In this document: positions 5,655 through 9,452 of the stretch, one piece after another
Numbering within the stretch: the first letter of the stretch is position 1
Layout: each line of letters starts with the position of its first letter
DNA from: Flavobacteria bacterium RIFCSPLOWO2_12_FULL_31_7
GTDB taxonomy: Bacteria; Bacteroidota; Bacteroidia; Flavobacteriales; Flavobacteriaceae
Direction: 5' to 3'
DNA length: 9,452 bases
NCBI GenBank assembly: GCA_001800945.1
Contig: MGWJ01000118.1
Location: 1-9,452, forward strand
Notes under the pieces: model-generated
The model's input: the letters and a program-made list of their open reading frames with translations, nothing else
The model's database searches: none
Told to the model about the DNA's origin: nothing
Program-made: the position numbers and the translations under genes

Positions 5655-7250
5655 TTATTTTTTCGCCATTTTTTCTGCTAAAATTAAAGCATTGTATGCA
5701 TTTACAATTTTTCCTGATTTAGAAATGTCTGAAAAACTAGCTTTATGTTTGTCTTCACCTACTGAAACTGTGTTTACTAAAGAAGTTCCACTTTCCATAA
5801 TAATTTGTTTTACTTGAATAGCTGTTAAACTTGGATAGTAAGAACGAATTAAAGCCGCAACACCAGCAACATTTGGAGAAGCCATTGAAGTTCCTTGTAA
5901 ATATTCATAAGTATTTAAAGGTGTTGTAGCATAAATTTTATCTCCTGGCGAGAAAATATCAACATTATTTTTTCCGTAATTAGAAAAACCTGCCACCATT
6001 TTTGAGCCATATTCTGGAGAAAGTGCTCCAATAATTAATACATTTTTAGCAAATTCAGGAGAATTATCATACGTATCGTTTGGATATTTATTTGTAGTAT
6101 CTAAATCATAAGACTCATTTCCTGCAGCAATAACTAAAAGTACATCTTTAGATTCTGCATATTTAATTGCTTCGATAACCCATTCTTTATTTTGAGAAAA
6201 ATATTTTCCGAAAGAACCATTAATTACTTTAGCACCATTATCAACGGCATAACGAATTCCTAAAGCGATATCTTTATCATATTCGTCACCATTTGGTACC
6301 GCACGAACAGCCATAATAGAAACCGTACTTGCTACACCATCTCCTCCTTTTTTGTTACCTCTAACCTGAGCCACAATTCCGGCAACGTGCGTTCCATGTT
6401 TTGCCTCTTTTGGTTCTGGTCCTACAACATTATTGTTACCATATTTTGTATCTGAAAGATCATTTGGATTATCACCTACAATTTTTCTACCATCAAAATC
6501 TACGTTTAAATTGTAATTTAATTGTCCGTAAACATAATCTTTAAATTCTTCAATTTGTTTGTCAAACTCCGCCTTTGGAGTTCCTGCTAAAATTTGCGAA
6601 AACATCATTTTAGCTTGTAACAAACTTTTGTCTGTAGTTTCAATTTTCTTTACTTCTTCCAGCGTATAATTATCTTTCTTTAAATGCGTCTTAATAGCTT
6701 TATCCGCATTTAAAATCATATCTAATTGTTGTTTATTACCTTGTAACCCTTGAATTTCTTCATCTAATTTCGCTTTAGCTTTAGCATATTCTGGAGTATT
6801 TGGTCCTTTTTTTACGATACGTGTCATTTCTAATTGTTCATGAACGGCATCTCCTAAGAAATTCCAACCATGAATATCATCAACATATCCATTTTTATCG
6901 TCATCAATTTTGTTACCAGCAATTTCTTTTGGGTTAGTCCAAATTACTGATTTTAAATCTTCGTGATTAATATCTACACCAGAATCTACAATTCCAACAA
7001 TAACTTTAGTCCCTTTTTTTCCTTTTAGTAATTCCGCATAAGCTTTATCTACACTCATTCCAGGAACAGTATCTTTTACTAAATCTAAATGACTCCAACG
7101 CTGTAAATCTTTCTCTGCTAAAGGAGTTGTTTTTAATGGCATTTTATCTATGCTTTCCACTGGTACTGAAACCATTTTAGCGGATCCACAACCTGCTAAA
7201 ACCAACGCAATAGCTGAAGATAAAAATAAAGGTTTAAATGAAATTTTCAT
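5655..7250 (-). CDS. Subtilisin-like S8 serine protease, lipoprotein, with a large insert in the catalytic domain
   Basis: A 531-residue protein with a lipoprotein signal peptide ending LVLAGC; C21 is the lipidation site. The residues after it (GSAKMV) lack the acidic pattern described for surface export of flavobacterial lipoproteins, so the compartment is left open. The catalytic triad is intact: D89 in IVDSGVDINHEDL, H285 in HGTHVAGI, S455 in GTSMASPNVAGVAAL, with the oxyanion N378 in IAAGNES. Asp and His are 196 residues apart, against about 32 in subtilisin. The extra stretch (about 115-275) includes a DDDKNGYVDD acidic segment, WNFLGD, and a charged, probably helical region (about 148-245). 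No long prodomain separates the signal from the protease domain. The gene stands alone: the MBL gene ends 74 bases upstream and a terminator follows. Confidence 0.9.
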   Translation of the reverse strand: MKISFKPLFLSSAIALVLAGCGSAKMVSVPVESIDKMPLKTTPLAEKDLQRWSHLDLVKDTVPGMSVDKAYAELLKGKKGTKVIVGIVDSGVDINHEDLKSVIWTNPKEIAGNKIDDDKNGYVDDIHGWNFLGDAVHEQLEMTRIVKKGPNTPEYAKAKAKLDEEIQGLQGNKQQLDMILNADKAIKTHLKKDNYTLEEVKKIETTDKSLLQAKMMFSQILAGTPKAEFDKQIEEFKDYVYGQLNYNLNVDFDGRKIVGDNPNDLSDTKYGNNNVVGPEPKEAKHGTHVAGIVAQVRGNKKGGDGVASTVSIMAVRAVPNGDEYDKDIALGIRYAVDNGAKVINGSFGKYFSQNKEWVIEAIKYAESKDVLLVIAAGNESYDLDTTNKYPNDTYDNSPEFAKNVLIIGALSPEYGSKMVAGFSNYGKNNVDIFSPGDKIYATTPLNTYEYLQGTSMASPNVAGVAALIRSYYPSLTAIQVKQIIMESGTSLVNTVSVGEDKHKASFSDISKSGKIVNAYNALILAEKMAKK

Positions 7251-7288
7251 ATTTGTTAATTTAATTATTCAATTTATAAAGTATTAGT

Positions 7289-7315
7289 AGTTGTAATTTA
7301 TTTTGTGTTACAACT
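7289..7315 (-). other. 8-base inverted repeat between the MBL and S8 protease genes
   Basis: AGTTGTAA (7289-7296) and TTACAACT (7308-7315) are perfect inverted copies separated by 11 bases. The site begins 9 bases after the MBL stop on the - strand and lies 39-65 bases before the S8 start. It could be a weak terminator (no strong T-run follows) or an operator for the S8 gene. Confidence 0.35.
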
Positions 7316-7324
7316 TAGTGGGTA

Positions 7325-8182
7325 TTAAAATATTTCTTCACAAGTAAACACGTCTTTTAATCTTACACCTTTTTCTGTTCTTTCTACGGTAATAATCTGA
7401 TTATGCGCATCGTGTTCTAAAAACAAATAGTAATTATTATCCGCAGCAGCGTTCATAAATTTTGCTTTTTCATCTAAAGTTAATAACGGACGCGTATCAT
7501 AACCCATAACATAAGGAATTGGAATATGTCCAGCAGTAGCTAACAAATCAGCACAAAAAACGATTGTTTTTCCTTTGTAATGAATATGAGGTAACATTTG
7601 TTTTTCGGTATGTCCATCCGCGAAGAAAATATCGAAACCTAACTCCGATTTTTCTAGGAAGTCGCCAGTTGGTCGGTTAATAAATTTCAATTGTCCACTC
7701 TCTTGCATTGGAATAATGTTTTCGTGCAAAAAAGAAGCTTTCTCACGAGAATTTGGTTTCGTTGCCCATTCCCAATGGTTGTCGTTTGTCCAGAAATTAG
7801 CATTTTTAAACGCCACTTCATAACCCGTTTTATCTTTGTTCCAAACTACTGAACCACCACAATGATCAAAATGCAAATGTGTCATAAAAACATCTGTAAT
7901 ATCGTCTTTATGAAATCCATATTTAGCTAAAGATTTATCCAAACTTTCATCACCCCAAAGCGAATAATAGCCAAAAAACTTATCGGATTGCTTGTTTCCC
8001 ATTCCATTATCAATTAAAGTAAGTTGATTACCATCTTCAATTAATAAGCATCTTGCGGCAATATCTATTAAATTATTTTCATCCGCTGGATTGGTTTTAT
8101 TCCAAATTGTTTTTGGTACCACGCCAAACATCGCACCACCATCTAACTTGAAATTTCCAGCTTCTATTGGGTATAATTTCAT
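7325..8182 (-). CDS. MBL-fold metallo-hydrolase
   Basis: A 285-residue cytoplasmic protein with no signal peptide. The metallo-beta-lactamase metal site is complete: THLHFDH (H102, H104, D106, H107), H191 in FADGHTEKQ, D212 in FCADLLATAGH, and a C-terminal His in LEHDAH (H257 or H260). The HxHxDH~H~D~H layout and length resemble lactonase and organophosphate-hydrolase-like members, but the substrate cannot be read from sequence, and quorum-quenching activity should not be assumed. It is transcribed away from the sufA-like gene across a 141-base gap; a candidate - strand promoter lies at 8232-8262. The S8 protease gene follows 74 bases downstream in the same direction, perhaps as a separate unit. 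Confidence 0.88.
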   Translation of the reverse strand: MKLYPIEAGNFKLDGGAMFGVVPKTIWNKTNPADENNLIDIAARCLLIEDGNQLTLIDNGMGNKQSDKFFGYYSLWGDESLDKSLAKYGFHKDDITDVFMTHLHFDHCGGSVVWNKDKTGYEVAFKNANFWTNDNHWEWATKPNSREKASFLHENIIPMQESGQLKFINRPTGDFLEKSELGFDIFFADGHTEKQMLPHIHYKGKTIVFCADLLATAGHIPIPYVMGYDTRPLLTLDEKAKFMNAAADNNYYLFLEHDAHNQIITVERTEKGVRLKDVFTCEEIF

Positions 8183-8231
8183 GATTTTAAATTTTTAGCC
8201 AAATTACAAAATTTTACATAAATCAAAACTA

Positions 8232-8262
8232 TGAATATATAAGTTATAAAAATGTTATCAAA
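8232..8262 (-). promoter_or_regulatory. Candidate Bacteroidota promoter for the MBL hydrolase gene
   Basis: On the - strand TTTG (8262-8259) is followed after exactly 19 bases by TATATTCA (8239-8232). The first box is perfect and the second matches TAnnTTTG at four of six fixed positions. It would start transcription about 40 bases before the ATG. The region is AT-rich, so a chance match is possible. Confidence 0.3.
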
Positions 8263-8263
8263 C

Positions 8264-8294
8264 CTTGTAAAAAGCAATTTATGACTTATATTTG
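8264..8294 (+). promoter_or_regulatory. Bacteroidota-type promoter for the sufA-sufB operon
   Basis: CTTG (8264-8267), 19 bases, then TATATTTG (8287-8294), which matches the TAnnTTTG -7 box fully and the TTTG -33 box at three of four positions with the expected spacing. Transcription would start near 8298-8301, leaving a leader of about 25 bases before the ATG at 8324. No Shine-Dalgarno sequence is seen, as is usual in this phylum. Confidence 0.7.
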
Positions 8295-8323
8295 CAGTTA
8301 ATTTAGACAAAATCAAAATAACA

Positions 8324-8653
8324 ATGATAAAAGTATCTGAATCAGCAAGTAAAAAAATTGTCGATATGATGACCGAAGAAGGTTTCGACGCTACTAATGA
8401 TTACGTTCGAGTAGGCGTTAAAAGTGGTGGTTGTTCTGGACTTTCTTATGAATTGAAATTCGATAAAGAGATTGGTGAAAACGATAAAGTTTTTGAAGAC
8501 AATAATGTAAAAATTGCCGTTGAGAAAAAATCATTTTTGTATTTAGCAGGAACGATTTTAGAATTTTCTGGTGGTTTAAACGGAAAAGGATTTGTTTTCA
8601 ACAATCCGAATGCACAAAGAACTTGTGGATGTGGAGAAAGTTTCTCTCTATAA
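8324..8653 (+). CDS. sufA: A-type iron-sulfur cluster carrier (HesB/IscA/SufA family)
   Basis: A 109-residue cytoplasmic protein that would accept a nascent Fe-S cluster from the SUF scaffold and pass it to apo-proteins. All three family cysteines are present: C37 in KSGGCSGLSYEL, and C101 and C103 in the C-terminal TCGCGESF motif. Length and architecture are normal for the family. It is named sufA because it directly precedes sufB (65-base gap, same strand); by sequence alone IscA or ErpA cannot be excluded. The strong promoter at 8264-8294 is well placed to drive this gene and the rest of the suf operon. No iron- or cluster-responsive operator was recognised. Confidence 0.85.
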   Translation: MIKVSESASKKIVDMMTEEGFDATNDYVRVGVKSGGCSGLSYELKFDKEIGENDKVFEDNNVKIAVEKKSFLYLAGTILEFSGGLNGKGFVFNNPNAQRTCGCGESFSL

Positions 8654-8718
8654 TATTAATTTATTTCTACCATTCTGAAAGTCAATTTTAATTTTCTGAT
8701 GGTTTTAAAAAATATAAA

Positions 8719-9452
8719 ATGTCAAAATATACCGAAGACGACTTAAAAGTCGAGTTAGAAAATAAAGAATACGAATACGGATTTTATACCGAATTAGAAT
8801 CGGAAACGTTTCCTGTTGGGCTAAATGAAGACATTGTGCGCGCCATTTCTAAAAAGAAAAATGAACCAGAATGGATGACAGACTGGCGTTTACAAGCTTT
8901 TGCGGCTTGGAAAGAAATGGAAGAACCTGAATGGGCCAATGTAAACTACACCAAACCTGATTTTCAATCGATTGCTTATTATTCGGCACCAAAAAAATCA
9001 GATCCAAACAAAACATTAGATGATGTGGATGCGGAGTTATTAGAAATGTACAAAAAATTGGGGATTTCTATAGATGAACAGAAAAAAATGAACAACATTG
9101 CAATGGATATTGTTGTGGATTCTGTTTCTGTAGCTACCACATTCAAAAAGACTTTGGGAGAAAAAGGAATTATTTTCTGTCCGATTTCTGAAGCGATTCA
9201 AGAACATCCAGAATTAGTTAAAAAATATTTAGGTACAATTGTGCCACAAAAAGATAATTTTTATGCCGCGTTAAATTCGGCCGTTTTTTCTGATGGAAGT
9301 TTTTGTTATATTCCAAAAGGTGTAAAATGTCCGATGGAATTATCAACATATTTCCGTATCAATCAAGGTGGAACTGGACAATTCGAAAGAACTTTAGTTA
9401 TCGCTGACGAAGGAAGTTATGTATCTTACTTAGAAGGTTGTACAGCTCCAAG
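8719..9452 (+). CDS. sufB: SufB, Fe-S cluster assembly scaffold subunit (3' end outside window)
   Basis: Open from the ATG at 8719 to the end of the window: 244 residues of about 480. SufB is the scaffold component of the SufBCD complex that builds Fe-S clusters in the cytoplasm. Typical SufB stretches are visible: EYGFYTELESETFPVGL at the N-terminus, EPEWMTDWRLQAF (49-61), the conserved core FYAALNSAVFSDGSFCYIPKG (181-201) with VKCPMELSTYFRIN after it, and EGCTAP at the window edge (C241), which aligns with a cysteine reported to matter for sulfur transfer in E. coli SufB. The C-terminal cluster-site residues lie outside. The start is supported by the N-terminal match and the 65-base gap after the sufA-like gene, where no separate promoter or convincing terminator is seen. 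sufC, sufD and sufS would be expected next. Confidence 0.93.
   Translation, partial: MSKYTEDDLKVELENKEYEYGFYTELESETFPVGLNEDIVRAISKKKNEPEWMTDWRLQAFAAWKEMEEPEWANVNYTKPDFQSIAYYSAPKKSDPNKTLDDVDAELLEMYKKLGISIDEQKKMNNIAMDIVVDSVSVATTFKKTLGEKGIIFCPISEAIQEHPELVKKYLGTIVPQKDNFYAALNSAVFSDGSFCYIPKGVKCPMELSTYFRINQGGTGQFERTLVIADEGSYVSYLEGCTAP

Noticed and set aside
7325..8182. Calling the MBL hydrolase an AHL lactonase or beta-lactamase.
   Set aside because: The metal-binding motif is shared by many hydrolases and no substrate-specific feature can be recognised.
8669..8703. ACCAT...ATGGT inverted repeat between sufA and sufB as a possible attenuator.
   Set aside because: Only five pairs around a 25-base spacer with no T-run; too weak to call.

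Overview
The window looks like chromosome from a flavobacterium (Bacteroidota, Flavobacterium or a close relative). The DNA is strongly AT-rich with A/T-ending codons. One promoter fits the Bacteroidota pattern (TTTG-like box, 19 bases, TAnnTTTG). One small protein resembles the start of the gliding-motility protein GldL, and the window carries a lipoprotein S8 protease and an exported M1 peptidase of types common in this phylum. No mobile element, tRNA, rRNA or CRISPR array is visible.

Layout. (1) At the left edge is the C-terminal two thirds of a histidine ammonia-lyase (hutH, + strand, cut by the window). It ends at a strong two-way hairpin terminator embedded in a small repeat-rich intergenic block. 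(2) From 3552 down to 1143 on the - strand is a very tight run of genes. It starts with a retropepsin-like 'ATP-dependent zinc protease' domain and RimK, an ATP-grasp glutamate ligase. A DUF421 membrane protein, a 61-residue GldL-like membrane protein and a DUF1304 membrane protein follow. Junctions are -1, 0 and +2 bases, so the genes are almost certainly co-translated. (3) Upstream of it on the - strand are an M1 metallopeptidase with a signal peptide (5484-3613) and an S8 serine protease lipoprotein (7250-5655), separated by a hairpin terminator. (4) An MBL-fold hydrolase (8182-7325, - strand) diverges from an iron-sulfur assembly locus on the + strand: an A-type carrier (sufA-like) and the first half of sufB, which runs off the right edge.

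The most unusual point is at 3211-3213. The protease gene and rimK lie in the same reading frame and are separated only by one TAG codon followed directly by ATG. The TAG falls inside the conserved protease domain: the catalytic DSG motif is before it, and the second conserved block (MGFRMLLGR...) is after it, at the N-terminus of 'RimK'. Read through, the two would form one 452-residue protease-ligase protein. This is either a recent nonsense mutation, a sequencing error, or a split or recoded two-domain enzyme. Apart from this I see ordinary housekeeping and secreted-enzyme genes, and I do not claim a wholly new system.
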